NCBI GenBank assembly: GCA_023544645.1 | Contig: JAMJFO010000003.1 | Coordinates: 62,001 to 126,000 of the forward strand | From: Desulfobulbaceae bacterium | GTDB taxonomy: Bacteria; Desulfobacterota; Desulfobulbia; Desulfobulbales; Desulfobulbaceae | Reading direction: 5' to 3' | Length of the DNA stretch: 64,000 nt | In this document: piece after piece, positions 16,984-27,525 of the stretch | Position numbering within the stretch: the stretch's first letter is position 1 | Layout: each line of letters opens with the position of its first letter | Notes under the pieces: model-generated | What the model saw: only the letters and a program-made list of their open reading frames with translations | The model's database searches: none | What the model was told of the DNA's origin: nothing | Translations under genes and position numbers: made by a program

Positions 16984-17868
16984 ATGAAAGAAAGTGTTGC
17001 CAAGGCCAAGGTGCTCATTGAGTCACTGCCGTATATCCGTGAATTTAATAACAAAACTGTTGTTATTAAGTATGGCGGCCACGCCATGGTCGATGAACAG
17101 TTGAAACGCAATTTCGCCCTGGATGTGATCCTGATGAAATATATCGGCATCAATCCGGTAATCGTCCATGGCGGCGGACCGCAGATTAATCGTTTTCTGG
17201 AAAAAATGCAGATTACCTCGAATTATATCCAGGGGATGCGGGTTACCGACGGCGAGACCATGGATGTGGTTGAGATGGTCCTGGTGGGCAAGGTTAACAA
17301 GGAGATCGTCGGCCTGATCAATCATTGCGGCGGCAAGGCCGTCGGCCTCTCCGGCCGTGACGGCGATCTTCTGCAGGCGCGCAAGCTCAAGCTGGAGATC
17401 CGGCCGGATGATCCGGCCCGCACTCCGGAGCTGATTGATCTCGGCCGGGTAGGGGAGGTAACCCACGTAAATACCGATATCCTGGACGCCCTGGACCAGC
17501 AGGATTTTATTCCGGTCATCGCCCCGGTGGGAGTGGGGGAGGATGGCCAGGCATATAATATCAACGCCGATCTGGTGGCCGGGGCCATCGCCTCGAAGTT
17601 GAATGCGGTGAAGCTTATCCTGCTGACCGATGTTGAAGGGGTCAAGGACAGGTCCGGCGATCTGGTGTCGACCATCCGTAAAGACGATGTGGAGGATTTT
17701 ATAGCGTCAAAGGTCATTTCCGGCGGGATGATTCCCAAGGTGCGGTGCTGCATGTCGGCTCTCGAAAGCGGGGTCGCCAAAACGCATATTATCGATGGCC
17801 GGCAGGAGCATGCCATCCTGCTTGAGATTTTTACCCATGAAGGTATCGGGACGGAGATCATCAAATGA
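16984..17868 (+). CDS. argB: Acetylglutamate kinase
   Basis: Second step of arginine biosynthesis: phosphorylates N-acetylglutamate. The 294-residue amino-acid-kinase fold shows [15 protein letters not shown] near the N-terminus, IVHGGGPQI (phosphate loop) and LLTDVEGV. The N-terminal helix (ESLPYIREF) marks the hexameric, arginine-inhibited type. GGAGAGG precedes the ATG. It opens the arginine cluster and overlaps argD by four bases. Confidence 0.96.
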   Translation: MKESVAKAKVLIESLPYIREFNNKTVVIKYGGHAMVDEQLKRNFALDVILMKYIGINPVIVHGGGPQINRFLEKMQITSNYIQGMRVTDGETMDVVEMVLVGKVNKEIVGLINHCGGKAVGLSGRDGDLLQARKLKLEIRPDDPARTPELIDLGRVGEVTHVNTDILDALDQQDFIPVIAPVGVGEDGQAYNINADLVAGAIASKLNAVKLILLTDVEGVKDRSGDLVSTIRKDDVEDFIASKVISGGMIPKVRCCMSALESGVAKTHIIDGRQEHAILLEIFTHEGIGTEIIK

Positions 17869-19067
17869 CAGGCAACAGCGAATGGAAAGAGCGAGGTGAC
17901 AAAGTGTTTATAGGAACCTACAGCAGATTTCCCGCTGCCATGGTGCGGGGAAAGGGGTGCAGGCTCTGGGACGCGGATGGGCGGGAGTATGTGGATTTTC
18001 TCTCGGGCATAGCGGTGTGCTCCCTGGGGCACTGTCATCCGGCCGTTACCGAGGCGGTCTGCACCCAGGCCGGCACGCTGATGCACGTGTCCAACCTGTT
18101 CTATACCGCGCCCCAGATAGAGCTTGCCGAGATGCTGACGGCCAATTCCTTTGCCGATAAAGTGTTCATGGCCAATTCGGGCGCAGAGGCCAATGAAGCA
18201 GCAATCAAGCTGGCCAGGATTCATAGCGGCCCGGACCGCTACGAGATTATTTCTCTGTCCGGTTCCTTTCATGGCCGAACCCTGGCAACAGTCGCCGCCA
18301 CGGGGCAGCCGAAATTTCACCGGGGATTTGATCCCCTGCCACAGGGATTCGTTCATGCCGAGTTCGGCGACCCCTTGTCGCTGGAAGGACTGATCAACGA
18401 AAAGACCTGTGCCATACTGTGTGAACCGCTGCAGGGCGAGTCCGGAGTAAGGCCGCTTGAGCCCGAGTACCTCCAGACGATCCGGAAATTGTGCGACAAG
18501 CATGACCTGCTGCTTATTTTTGACGAGGTTCAGACCGGGATGGGCAGAACCGGCACGTTGTTTGCCTACCAGCAGCTGGGAGTGGTTCCGGATATAATGA
18601 CGGTGGCCAAGGCGCTGGGCAATGGCCTTCCCATTGGCGCCATGCTGACCAGGGAGGATATAGCGGTATCTCTGGGGGTCGGCACCCACGCTTCCACCTT
18701 TGGCGGCAATCCGGTGGCCGCAGCTGCCGCGGTGGCGGTCATGCGGATAATGCTGGAAGATGGTTTTTTTGCCGGAGTGCGGGAACAGGGGGAATATCTC
18801 GCCGGCCGGCTGACCGGAGTTGCGGCGCGGTTTCCCGATCTGGCCACGGGTGTCCGGGGAAGCGGACTGCTGCTCGGCCTGGTGCTGACCGAGAAAGGGA
18901 TAAATCTGGGAGCTGAAATTGTCGAACAGCTTTTTCAGCAGGGAGTGCTGATCAATTTTGCCGGCAACAGGGTGCTGCGTTTTATTCCGCCCCTTATTGT
19001 CGGTCGGGCGGAAATTGATGCCCTGATCGACAGGCTTGCCGAAGTCCTGGCAGGGCTTTCTTCCTGA
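17865..19067 (+). CDS. argD: Acetylornithine aminotransferase
   Basis: A PLP enzyme converting N-acetylglutamate semialdehyde to N-acetylornithine; it may also serve as succinyl-diaminopimelate aminotransferase. In 400 residues it shows [28 protein letters not shown] and the PLP lysine in [13 protein letters not shown]. Translation is coupled to argB (ATGA). The remaining arginine genes follow only after a 2.4-kb interruption by a histidine kinase on the other strand. Confidence 0.95.
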   Translation: MTGNSEWKERGDKVFIGTYSRFPAAMVRGKGCRLWDADGREYVDFLSGIAVCSLGHCHPAVTEAVCTQAGTLMHVSNLFYTAPQIELAEMLTANSFADKVFMANSGAEANEAAIKLARIHSGPDRYEIISLSGSFHGRTLATVAATGQPKFHRGFDPLPQGFVHAEFGDPLSLEGLINEKTCAILCEPLQGESGVRPLEPEYLQTIRKLCDKHDLLLIFDEVQTGMGRTGTLFAYQQLGVVPDIMTVAKALGNGLPIGAMLTREDIAVSLGVGTHASTFGGNPVAAAAAVAVMRIMLEDGFFAGVREQGEYLAGRLTGVAARFPDLATGVRGSGLLLGLVLTEKGINLGAEIVEQLFQQGVLINFAGNRVLRFIPPLIVGRAEIDALIDRLAEVLAGLSS

Positions 19068-19076
19068 GGGGCTTGG

Positions 19077-21011
19077 TCAGCCTCCGTAATCCCGACTGAA
19101 GATCTCCATGATCCGGGCGTTGACGTCCTTCATTGTATAAGGCTTCTGTAGCAACCCCTGCGCCCCCATGTTCAGTATTTCCATGGTGTCCTCATCCATG
19201 ATGTAACCGGTGGATACCAGCACCGGGATATCCGGCCTTATCCGCATGAAGTGCTGATATGCGTCCCGGCCGCACATGACCGGCATGTTGATGTCGAGGA
19301 TGATCAGGTCGATGCGGTCCTTGTTGTCCCGGAGCAGGTCAACCGCAATCCTGCCGTTTTCGGCGGTCATTGTCTTGCAGCCCAGGCTTTCCAGGTGGGT
19401 TTTCAGCATGGCCGCGACCATGGGCTCGTCATCGACGATCAGGATTGTTTTGCCGGTGGGCGTGAGTGAAGAAGAAGGAGAGAGGACGCTTTTTCCCGTC
19501 TGCGGCTCGATGGCCGGCAGATAGATCTTAACGGTCGTTCCCTGTCCCGGGACCGAGGCAATGGTGCAGAGCCCTTCATGGTTCTGCACTATGCCGTAGA
19601 CCATTGCCAGGCCGAGACCGGTTCCCTTGCCCACCTCCTTGGTGGTGAAAAAGGGATCGAATATGCGCGGGAGGATTTTTTCGTTAATTCCATATCCCGT
19701 ATCCTGCACGGTCAGCAGCACATACGGCCTCTGCCTGGCCTCCTGGTGCTGGTCGCGGAAGGCCTGGTCCGGTTCAAACAGTTCGGTACGGATGGATATC
19801 TCGCCTCCTTCCGGCATGGCATCCCTGGCGTTGACGCATAAGTTGATGATAACCTGTTCCAGCTGCGCCCCGTCGCCTGAAACAGCGGGAAGCTGTTCGC
19901 TCAGGTCCAGGTTCAGCTTGATGAGCTTGTCAAAGGTGTTGCTGATCAGCTGCACCACATCATTGATGCACTTGTTGATGTCGGTATCCTGCCGCACCAT
20001 CGGTTTTTGACGGGCAAAGGTCAGCAGCTGCTTGACAAGATCAGCTGCCCGGAATCCGGCCTTTTCGATGGTGGCAATGGTTTTGAGATATTTTTCTTCC
20101 TGGGGAATCTGTTTGGCAAGGATGTTGAGGTGGCCGATCATGGCGCAGAGAATATTGTTGAAGTCATGGGCAATGCCGCCGGCCAGGGTGCCCAGGGCGG
20201 TGAGCTTCTCTGCTTCGACCAACTGCTTCCGGGTGTCCTGCAGTCTCTTGATATGAAGCTTTTCCTGCTCCCTTTTATGGGCAAGCGACTCGCTCATCCG
20301 GTTGAAAGCTTCTATGAGCTCCTGGAATTCTCCTGTTGTCTGAAAATCGGTCTGGTGTCCCCAGTGGCCGTCGGCTATTTTTCGGGTGCTGTTCACCAGC
20401 TCATCAATGGGCGCTGTAATGCTTTTGGTCAGGTGCCGGGCAATGAGGAGCGCCAGAATGAGTGCGGCCAGCAGGGTCGCTCCCACCAGAAAATAAACCC
20501 GGTGGAGTTCTTTCATGGCTTTTTCGGTCCGCCGGTCAATGGTGAGAGCGGCAACATTGACCATTGTCTGGACCTTGTCGAGAATTTCCGAACTGGCATG
20601 GTACGCGTCTGTCTGGATTGCGTGGCGTTGTTCATTGTCCGCAACTGTGGTGGTCAGATGGCCGAGCTGCTTTTCGAGACGATCAGCCAGCTGCTGTGTT
20701 TCATCAAGATCCTGCTGCACGCCGGGTGCGTGATGGCAGTCGTTGCAGCGCCGTATCGCCTTATGCATGGTGTTGGTGTTGAGGAGGATCTCATCAAGAT
20801 GATCGGCAAAGACATCCGGGGTGGCAAAAACATATGATGAGACTCGCTGGATGCTGCTGAAAAGCTCCTGGCGGATATCTTCAATTTCGTGCAGTCCGAT
20901 CAGATAGCTGAGCCTGTTGGAAGTGGTGACCAGATTGTAGACCGTGATTCCGGAGCCTGCCAGAAAAAGAGTAAAGATCAGGCCAAAGGCAATAATGATC
21001 TTAGCGCGCAT
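19077..21011 (-). CDS. Membrane hybrid histidine kinase with periplasmic c-type heme motif
   Basis: A 644-residue two-component sensor. Order: membrane helix (about 5-28), periplasmic helical domain (30-170) with a CNDCH heme c motif at 89-93, second membrane helix (172-192), HAMP (190-245), HisKA with phospho-acceptor His282 ([10 protein letters not shown]), HATPase (about 380-500, with [11 protein letters not shown]), and a C-terminal receiver (about 525-640, acceptor Asp in LIILDINMP). The heme motif suggests redox, gas or electron-transport sensing, but ligation has not been shown. It interrupts the arg operon in the opposite direction. A separate response regulator is not seen next to it. 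Its own ATG has no clear Shine-Dalgarno and overlaps a small upstream ORF. Confidence 0.88.
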   Translation of the reverse strand: MRAKIIIAFGLIFTLFLAGSGITVYNLVTTSNRLSYLIGLHEIEDIRQELFSSIQRVSSYVFATPDVFADHLDEILLNTNTMHKAIRRCNDCHHAPGVQQDLDETQQLADRLEKQLGHLTTTVADNEQRHAIQTDAYHASSEILDKVQTMVNVAALTIDRRTEKAMKELHRVYFLVGATLLAALILALLIARHLTKSITAPIDELVNSTRKIADGHWGHQTDFQTTGEFQELIEAFNRMSESLAHKREQEKLHIKRLQDTRKQLVEAEKLTALGTLAGGIAHDFNNILCAMIGHLNILAKQIPQEEKYLKTIATIEKAGFRAADLVKQLLTFARQKPMVRQDTDINKCINDVVQLISNTFDKLIKLNLDLSEQLPAVSGDGAQLEQVIINLCVNARDAMPEGGEISIRTELFEPDQAFRDQHQEARQRPYVLLTVQDTGYGINEKILPRIFDPFFTTKEVGKGTGLGLAMVYGIVQNHEGLCTIASVPGQGTTVKIYLPAIEPQTGKSVLSPSSSLTPTGKTILIVDDEPMVAAMLKTHLESLGCKTMTAENGRIAVDLLRDNKDRIDLIILDINMPVMCGRDAYQHFMRIRPDIPVLVSTGYIMDEDTMEILNMGAQGLLQKPYTMKDVNARIMEIFSRDYGG

Positions 21012-21132
21012 TTTTCAGGCCGATGGTGATTTTCCCCCGGGCCGGTAGAGGGAGCGCCATAAGGGTAATGGCTGCGCCGGACGTGATGGCGAACAAGATC
21101 TTTGCTGCAGAAAACAAATTATCTGAATTCAT
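21001..21132 (-). CDS. Small ORF (43 aa) overlapping the kinase start
   Basis: Begins at an ATG at 21132 with AGGA about eight bases upstream and ends in a TAA at 21001-21003, overlapping the kinase start by 11 bases. The product opens with a polar N-terminus, has a hydrophobic stretch (ILFAITSGAAITLMALPLPA) and then [11 protein letters not shown]. It looks like a signal peptide plus a first beta strand, possibly the remnant of a periplasmic binding protein of the PhnD type. It may act as a leader that couples translation to the kinase. It could also be chance. Confidence 0.45.
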   Translation of the reverse strand: MNSDNLFSAAKILFAITSGAAITLMALPLPARGKITIGLKNAR

Positions 21133-21171
21133 GCCGGCTTCCTTGCTGAACTGGTCTTATCCCTGCCGTTA

Positions 21172-21217
21172 TTAACGCGCCTGATACCCGAATTTTAACG
21201 CGCCTGATACCCGAATT
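21172..21217. repeat. Perfect 23-bp tandem repeat between the kinase and argF
   Basis: Two identical adjacent 23-bp copies, 21172-21194 and 21195-21217, each containing CGCGCCTGATACCCG. The 518-bp interval 21012-21529 otherwise holds the small ORF at 21001-21132, this repeat and the argF promoter. Confidence 0.95.
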
Positions 21218-21406
21218 GGGTGAGCATTATTTATGGATGAGTATATCACAATATGGTTATCATGCAAAAATTGATTGAATCGGTGTGCTTTTTTCCGGGG
21301 CGCAGAGAGTTGTCCCCCAAGGGCGCGGAGGGATGGAATCGCATGATTGGAGTAAAATTATTGACCGAACATTTTGCCTTACCGACCGGAAGTCGAGGAA
21401 AAATCT

Positions 21407-21434
21407 TTGCAATGCCGGTGTTTTTTTGTATAAA
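21407..21434 (+). promoter_or_regulatory. Candidate sigma-70 promoter of argF
   Basis: TTGCAA (21407-21412), 16-bp spacer and TATAAA (21429-21434), about 95 bases before the argF start. Because the kinase interrupts the arg cluster on the other strand, argF needs its own promoter. Confidence 0.5.
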
Positions 21435-21529
21435 TTATATTTTTTGGCTCGACAGGAAATGAAATCTGCCGGATCCGGCCTGTTTTTCTGCTCTCTGCCG
21501 AGCCGTTTTGCGCAAAATGAGTAGGGATT

Positions 21530-22441
21530 ATGACTAGCCACCTGATAGCACTGAAGGATTTCAGCAAGCCGCAACTGGCCTCGCTGGTTGACCGGGCCCT
21601 GGCCCTGAAAAAAGACGCACTGGCAGGCAGGCGTCATCTGAATCTGGCCGGGCGGACGATCAGTATGCTGTTTGACAAGCCTTCCACCCGGACCCGGGTT
21701 TCCTTCGAAGCCGCTATGTATGGGCTTGGGGGACAGGTGATCCATATGACCTCCAGGGAATCTCAATTGACCAGGGGGGAGCCGTTGAAGGACACGGCGC
21801 GGGTTCTGGCCCGGTATGTTGATGCCATTGTGGTCCGGACGTTCGGGCAGTATGTGGTTGAAGAACTTGCCCGTTACTCCAAGGTACCGGTGATCAATGC
21901 CCTGACCGACCTGTACCATCCATGCCAGGTGCTGAGTGACATCATGACCGTGGTCGAGAATAAGGGCGAGCTGGAAGGGCTGAAGATAGTCTGGCTCGGT
22001 GACGGCAACAATATGGCCAATTCCTGGGTCGAAGCCGCCTCGGTCTTTGGATTTCCTCTAACGCTTGCCTGTCCGGAAGGCTACGAACCCGATGCCGATG
22101 TGCTTCAACAGGCGCAGGCCAGCGCCGAAAAGCCCATTGTGCTTCTCCACGATCCGGTTGAAGCGGTTCGCGATGCCGATGTGCTCAATGTGGATGTCTG
22201 GGCCTCCATGGGGCAGGAGGACGAGCAGAACAAGCGGCTGGATATATTTCAGTCGTTCCAGCTGAATACCGATCTGCTCGGGATGGCCGACAACAATGCC
22301 ATCGTCCTTCACTGCCTGCCGGCTCACCGGGGGGAGGAGATCACCGATGAAGTGCTGGAAGGGCCGCAGAGCGTGGCGTTTGACCAGGCCGAGAACAAGA
22401 TGCATATTCACAAGGCTATTCTGGAGCATTTTATCAAGTAA
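21530..22441 (+). CDS. argF: Ornithine carbamoyltransferase
   Basis: Joins carbamoyl phosphate and ornithine to citrulline. Of 303 residues, SMLFDKPSTRTRVSFE binds carbamoyl phosphate (STRT), HPCQVLSD is the second substrate motif, and HCLPAHRGEE near the end is the ornithine site. GAGTAGGG lies upstream of the ATG. It restarts the arginine cluster and is followed by argG after 83 bases, a gap that contains a small ATCCCC/GGGGAT hairpin (22446-22460). Confidence 0.96.
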   Translation: MTSHLIALKDFSKPQLASLVDRALALKKDALAGRRHLNLAGRTISMLFDKPSTRTRVSFEAAMYGLGGQVIHMTSRESQLTRGEPLKDTARVLARYVDAIVVRTFGQYVVEELARYSKVPVINALTDLYHPCQVLSDIMTVVENKGELEGLKIVWLGDGNNMANSWVEAASVFGFPLTLACPEGYEPDADVLQQAQASAEKPIVLLHDPVEAVRDADVLNVDVWASMGQEDEQNKRLDIFQSFQLNTDLLGMADNNAIVLHCLPAHRGEEITDEVLEGPQSVAFDQAENKMHIHKAILEHFIK

Positions 22442-22524
22442 ATCCATCCCCTGAGGGGATATGCGATACGCGTTAACCAGCTCTTGCTCCCGCCGGGAGT
22501 GACGGGTGCTTTGTAAAGGACGTT

Positions 22525-23730
22525 ATGAGTGTTGAGAAAATAGTACTGGCGTATTCCGGGGGGCTGGATACCTCGGTCATCCTTAAATGGCTGCGTGAAG
22601 AATATCAGTGCCCTGTTATCGCCTTTGCCGCGGATGTCGGGCAGCAGGAAGACTGGGAGGCTGTCCGGCAAAAAGGCATGGCAACGGGGGCGGAAAAGGT
22701 CGTGATATCAGACCTGCGGGAGGAGTTTGTCCGGGATTATATTTTTCCTGCCTTTCGGGCCAATGCCATATATGAAGGCTCCTACCTTCTGGGCACATCG
22801 CTGGCCAGGCCGGTCATCGCCCGGGAACAGGTGCGGATCGCCGCCCGGGAAGGCGCGGATGCGGTCAGCCACGGCGCCACCGGCAAGGGAAATGATCAGG
22901 TCCGTTTTGAGCTGGCCTATCTGGGGTTGAATCCGAAGCTGAAAATCATTGCTCCATGGCGGTTGTGGGATCTGAATTCCCGCAACAAACTGCTGGCTTT
23001 TGCCAGGGAGCATGATATCCCGGTGCCGGTGACCAAGGAAAAACCGTACAGTTCCGATGAAAACCTTCTGCATATCAGTTTTGAAGGGGGAATCCTCGAG
23101 GATCCCTGGAGCGAGCCTGAAGAAAGCATGTTCAAGCTGTCGGTGGCGCCGGAAAGGGCGCCGGACAAACCGATCTATGTTGAATTAACCTTTGCCCAGG
23201 GCACCCCGGTGGCAATTGACGGTGAGCGTCTCGGACCGGTGGCCCTGTTGACCAGGCTGAACGAGCTTGGCGGCAGCAACGGTATCGGCAGGCTGGATAT
23301 GGTCGAAAACAGGTTCGTGGGCATGAAGTCCCGCGGCGTCTATGAAACACCGGGCGGCACGATTCTGCGGGCAGCGCATCGTGACCTGGAAACCATCACC
23401 TTGGACCGGGAAGTCCTGCGCATCCGTGATTCGCTGGTGCCGCGGTATTCCGAACTGGTGTACAACGGGTTCTGGTTTTCTCCGGAAATGGAACTTCTGC
23501 AGAAAACCATGGATGAAACCCAGAAAACAGTCAATGGAATTGTACGCCTCAAACTGTACAAAGGCAACTGTATTCCGGTGGGACGTAAATCCGATAATTC
23601 CCTGTATCACGAAAGTTTTGCCACCTTTGAGGAAGACGAGGTCTATAACCAGGCGGATGCCGAAGGATTCATCAAGCTCAACAGCCTGCGCATGCAGATT
23701 CAGGCGCTGACCCGGAAAAACAAACAATGA
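22525..23730 (+). CDS. argG: Argininosuccinate synthase
   Basis: ATP-dependent joining of citrulline and aspartate. The 401-residue protein begins with the P-loop-like [10 protein letters not shown] and contains [15 protein letters not shown], which identifies the family. It has the usual bacterial length. Its stop overlaps the argH start (ATGA), so the two are translationally coupled. Confidence 0.97.
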   Translation: MSVEKIVLAYSGGLDTSVILKWLREEYQCPVIAFAADVGQQEDWEAVRQKGMATGAEKVVISDLREEFVRDYIFPAFRANAIYEGSYLLGTSLARPVIAREQVRIAAREGADAVSHGATGKGNDQVRFELAYLGLNPKLKIIAPWRLWDLNSRNKLLAFAREHDIPVPVTKEKPYSSDENLLHISFEGGILEDPWSEPEESMFKLSVAPERAPDKPIYVELTFAQGTPVAIDGERLGPVALLTRLNELGGSNGIGRLDMVENRFVGMKSRGVYETPGGTILRAAHRDLETITLDREVLRIRDSLVPRYSELVYNGFWFSPEMELLQKTMDETQKTVNGIVRLKLYKGNCIPVGRKSDNSLYHESFATFEEDEVYNQADAEGFIKLNSLRMQIQALTRKNKQ

Positions 23731-25133
23731 GCGATACCGTTCAATCAACGCCGTCGACCAAGCTCTGGGGAGGACGGTTTTCCGAATCCACCCAGGCCTC
23801 GGTGGAACAATACACCGCATCGGTTCACTACGACTGGCGGCTCTACCGCCATGATATTCAGGGGTCCATGGCCCACGCCAAGATGCTTGCCCGCCAGAAA
23901 ATGATCACGGACCAGGAACGTGATGAGATCCTGCGGGGACTGGAAGCAATCGGCTCGGCCATAGAACAGGGCAGCTTTGATTTCCGCCCGGAACTGGAAG
24001 ATATTCATATGAATATCGAAAAAGCCCTGATCGACCTGATCGGTCCGGCCGGGGAAAAGCTCCATACCGCCCGCAGCCGCAACGATCAGGTTTCTCTGGA
24101 CCTGCGGCTCTATCTGCGTGAGGAAGGGGGAAAGCTCATCGACCTGGCGACCAGGGTGCAGAAAATGTTCGCCGGCCTGGCCCGGAAATACCTTGGCGCC
24201 GTCATGCCGGGTTATACGCATCTGCAGCGGGCGCAGCCGGTTCTGCTGTCGCACCATCTGCTGGCCTATGTTGAGATGTTCCAGCGGGATAAAGGAAGGA
24301 TGGCCGACTGTGTCAAGCGGCTGAACGTCATGCCTCTTGGGGTTGCGGCCCTGGCCGGTACCGGCCTGCCGGTGGACCGGGATTTTGTCGCCCGTGAGCT
24401 TGGCTTTCCCGAGGTGTCGGCTAATTCAATGGATACCTCGGGGGACCGCGATTTTGCCATGGAATTCCTCTTCTGCTGTACGGTTATGCAGATTCATCTC
24501 AGCCGTCTGGCCGAGGAGCTTGTTCTCTGGTCCAGCAAGGAATTCGATTTCGTGGAGATCAGTGATCGCTACTGTACCGGTTCATCGATCATGCCGCAGA
24601 AGAAAAATCCGGATATCCCTGAACTCATCCGGGGCAAAACCGGCCGCGTTGCCGGCTCACTGGTTGCCCTGCTGATGACCGTCAAGGGACTGCCGATGAC
24701 CTATAACAGGGATCTGCAGGAGGACAAGGAACAGGTTTTCGATGCGCTGGATACGGTCAAATCCAGCCTGTCGATTACTGCCGAACTCCTCGAGAACCTG
24801 TCGTTCCGGACGGAAAACCTGCGGGAAGCCACCAGGGGCGGCTTTATGACGGCCACCGATCTGGCTGATTATCTGGTCAGGAAAAAGATGCCGTTTCGGC
24901 AGGCGCACGGGGTGGTCGGTCGTATTGTGGCGCTTTGTCAGCAGCGCGATATCGAACTTGTTGAGCTGCCCATTGAAGAGTACCGTAAATTTTCCGATCT
25001 TATCGCGGCGGATGTAATGGAGTGCCTTTCCGTGGAGGGATCGGTGAACAGCCGAACGTCCATGGGCGGTACGGCAGGGACAAGGGTGGAGGAAGCCCTG
25101 GAAAGAATTGAAAAACAATTGGGAATAGCCTGA
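23727..25133 (+). CDS. argH: Argininosuccinate lyase
   Basis: Splits argininosuccinate to arginine and fumarate, the last step of the pathway. In 468 residues the fumarase/aspartase-superfamily signature [12 protein letters not shown] carries the catalytic loop serine; [16 protein letters not shown] and [10 protein letters not shown] complete the active site. It overlaps argG at the start and touches the downstream lipoprotein gene at the stop (TGATG), so arginine synthesis and that gene probably share a transcript. Confidence 0.97.
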   Translation: MSDTVQSTPSTKLWGGRFSESTQASVEQYTASVHYDWRLYRHDIQGSMAHAKMLARQKMITDQERDEILRGLEAIGSAIEQGSFDFRPELEDIHMNIEKALIDLIGPAGEKLHTARSRNDQVSLDLRLYLREEGGKLIDLATRVQKMFAGLARKYLGAVMPGYTHLQRAQPVLLSHHLLAYVEMFQRDKGRMADCVKRLNVMPLGVAALAGTGLPVDRDFVARELGFPEVSANSMDTSGDRDFAMEFLFCCTVMQIHLSRLAEELVLWSSKEFDFVEISDRYCTGSSIMPQKKNPDIPELIRGKTGRVAGSLVALLMTVKGLPMTYNRDLQEDKEQVFDALDTVKSSLSITAELLENLSFRTENLREATRGGFMTATDLADYLVRKKMPFRQAHGVVGRIVALCQQRDIELVELPIEEYRKFSDLIAADVMECLSVEGSVNSRTSMGGTAGTRVEEALERIEKQLGIA

Positions 25134-26209
25134 TGGGGGGTTCTGAGACAATGACGGTAAGGAAAAATGTCGTATATGGCCTGACAGCTCTTCTGCTTCT
25201 GGTTGTTGCCGGAGCAACGGGCTGCGGTTACAAGACAATGCCGGTTCCTCCGGCAGAGATCGTTCCCAGAGCAATTGTTGACCTGCGCTATGAGCTCGAT
25301 GACCAGGGGGTAACGCTCAAATGGACATATCCGGAACAGAGCGTCAACGGTGACGCCCTGGAGAATATCGATTCATTCTCCCTGTTCCGTGGGGTTGTGC
25401 CCGCGGAACAGTACTGCGAAAACTGTCCCATCCCGTTTGGTGAACCGATCCTGGTCGAGGGCGGAGCAGTGGTTGCCGGAAATCCGAAAACCGCCGAGTA
25501 CCAGGCGACGCTGCTCAGACCGGGCCATCTTTATTTTTTCAAGGTTCGATCTTCATCCGGCTGGTGGGCGGAAAGCGATGATTCCAATATTGTCTCTTTC
25601 ATGTGGGATATACCCCCGGCGGCCCCACAGGATTTGAACGTCCAGGCCGGCGACGGGAAGGTTGATCTCCACTGGTCGCCGGTTACAACCCATATGGATG
25701 GAACGGTGATTGAAGAGCCGGTCAGGTACCAGGTCTTTCGCAGCGCCGGCAAAGGGGCTTTTCTGCCCATCGGAGGCCTCCTGGAAGGGGTCGAGTATAT
25801 TGACGGCCGGGTGATCAACGGCAGGAAATATCAGTACAGGGTTCAGGCGGTGACCATGTATGACAAGGGCCAGGTCGGCGGTGGTGTGTCGCCGACGGCT
25901 GCCGCTGTTCCTGTGGATCAGACACCGCCTCCCGTTCCGGGCGGAGTCCAGGGCATCCGGACCGGAGCCGGGGTCAAGGTCGTCTGGGATCGGGCCGAAG
26001 CCGTTGACCTGAAAGGGTACAGGGTATACCGCAGGCTGCCCGGGCAGACCGAACCGGTAATGATCGGCGAGGTGGATGCTCCTGCCGCCATGTTCGAGGA
26101 TACCGCTGTGCCGGAAGCCGATAAATGGTTCTATTCCATTTCAACCATTGACCGGGCCAGACCGGCCAATGAAAGTCAACGGTCAACGGAAGCGGCAGTC
26201 AGAAACTGA
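25133..26209 (+). CDS. Lipoprotein with fibronectin type III-like domains
   Basis: A secreted lipoprotein of about 358 residues. The N-terminus has basic residues, a hydrophobic core and a lipobox-like AGATGC, so it is probably lipidated and attached to a membrane. The rest shows two or three fibronectin type III-like units, recognisable from DLRYELDDQGVTLKWTYP, DLNVQAGDGKVDLHWSPV and GIRTGAGVKVVWDRAEAVDL. Such domains mediate binding; the partner is unknown. The ATG overlaps the argH stop. A second start at 25151 (MTVRKN) would give a more typical signal peptide. Its position between argH and lysA is conserved in related bacteria as far as I recall. Confidence 0.7.
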   Translation: MGGSETMTVRKNVVYGLTALLLLVVAGATGCGYKTMPVPPAEIVPRAIVDLRYELDDQGVTLKWTYPEQSVNGDALENIDSFSLFRGVVPAEQYCENCPIPFGEPILVEGGAVVAGNPKTAEYQATLLRPGHLYFFKVRSSSGWWAESDDSNIVSFMWDIPPAAPQDLNVQAGDGKVDLHWSPVTTHMDGTVIEEPVRYQVFRSAGKGAFLPIGGLLEGVEYIDGRVINGRKYQYRVQAVTMYDKGQVGGGVSPTAAAVPVDQTPPPVPGGVQGIRTGAGVKVVWDRAEAVDLKGYRVYRRLPGQTEPVMIGEVDAPAAMFEDTAVPEADKWFYSISTIDRARPANESQRSTEAAVRN

Positions 26210-26259
26210 TTAACATGAAATGTCCCGCTGCCACGGGGGGCCAGTGAAGCCAAACGGAT

Positions 26260-27525
26260 ATGCATTTTTTTCAATATAAAGATAACGAACTCTACTGTGA
26301 GCAAGTGCCGGTCAGTGACATTGCCCGGGATGTGGGAACCCCCTTTTTTCTCTACAGCGAGGCGACACTGACCAGGCATTTTCAGGCTTTTGACAGCGGT
26401 TTTGCCGGAATGCCGCACCTGACATGCTTTGCGGTCAAATCCTGTTCCAATCTGGCGATCCTCAACCTGTTCGGCCGTATGGGCGGCGGGGCGGATATTG
26501 TGTCCGGCGGCGAACTGTTCAGGGCATTGAATGCCGGCATCCCGGCCGATTCCATTATTTATTCCGGGGTGGGGAAGACGGAAAAAGAAATCCGTGAAGC
26601 TCTGGAGGCCGGCATCCTGATGTTCAACATTGAGTCGCCGCAGGAGCTTGACCGGGTGCAGCGGGTTGCGCTTGAACTTGATGCGGTGGCGCCCATCGGC
26701 TTCAGGGTGAATCCGGATGTGGATCCCAAGACCCATTCTTATATTTCCACCGGGCTGGCCAAGAACAAATTCGGGATTCCGGTTGAGGATGCTCTGCAGG
26801 AGTACAGGAGGGCCAGGGACATGAAGGGGGTTGTTATCCGCGGCGTGAGCTGCCATATCGGCTCCCAGCTTACCCGGATTGATCCCTTTGTCGAAGCCCT
26901 GCGCAAGCTCAAGGATTTTATCACCCGACTGGAGGCCGAGGGGATCAGGGTATCGTATCTTGACCTCGGCGGCGGGGTGGGTATAACCTATGATAATGAG
27001 CAGCCGCCGCATCCCCATGATTATGCCATGGCCATAAAAGATGAACTGGGCGATCTCGACTGTACCCTTATCCTTGAGCCGGGGCGGGTCATTGTCGGCA
27101 ATGCCGGCATCCTGGTGACCGAGGTACAGTATACCAAGGTGAATACCGGGGGTTCAGAGGACAAGCATTTCGTTATTGTTGACGCGGCCATGAATGACCT
27201 GACCCGGCCGAGCCTCTATGGAGCGTATCATGATATCACTCCTGTCAGGAAAACCGGCGCCGCCGAGGAGACGGTCGACATTGTCGGCCCCATCTGCGAA
27301 ACAGGGGATTTTATGGCCAGGGACCGCAAGCTGCCGAAGGTGGAGCAGGGTGACCTGCTGGCGATCATGAGCAGCGGGGCATACGGTTTTACCATGGCGT
27401 CGAATTATAATTCCCGGACCAGGGCGGCGGAGGTTCTTGTCCGGGGTGACCGTTATTTTGTGATCAGGTCCAGGGAGGATTACCAGGATCTGGTCAAGGG
27501 TGAAACCATTCCTGAGGTGGGATGA
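26260..27525 (+). CDS. lysA: Diaminopimelate decarboxylase
   Basis: Converts meso-diaminopimelate to lysine. A fold III PLP enzyme of 421 residues: PLP lysine in CFAVKSCSN near residue 50, the GGGVGI phosphate loop, and CETGD with the catalytic cysteine near residue 345. It starts the lysA-dapF-dapA-dapB series and overlaps dapF by four bases (ATGA), so the lysine genes are closely coupled. Confidence 0.96.
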   Translation: MHFFQYKDNELYCEQVPVSDIARDVGTPFFLYSEATLTRHFQAFDSGFAGMPHLTCFAVKSCSNLAILNLFGRMGGGADIVSGGELFRALNAGIPADSIIYSGVGKTEKEIREALEAGILMFNIESPQELDRVQRVALELDAVAPIGFRVNPDVDPKTHSYISTGLAKNKFGIPVEDALQEYRRARDMKGVVIRGVSCHIGSQLTRIDPFVEALRKLKDFITRLEAEGIRVSYLDLGGGVGITYDNEQPPHPHDYAMAIKDELGDLDCTLILEPGRVIVGNAGILVTEVQYTKVNTGGSEDKHFVIVDAAMNDLTRPSLYGAYHDITPVRKTGAAEETVDIVGPICETGDFMARDRKLPKVEQGDLLAIMSSGAYGFTMASNYNSRTRAAEVLVRGDRYFVIRSREDYQDLVKGETIPEVG

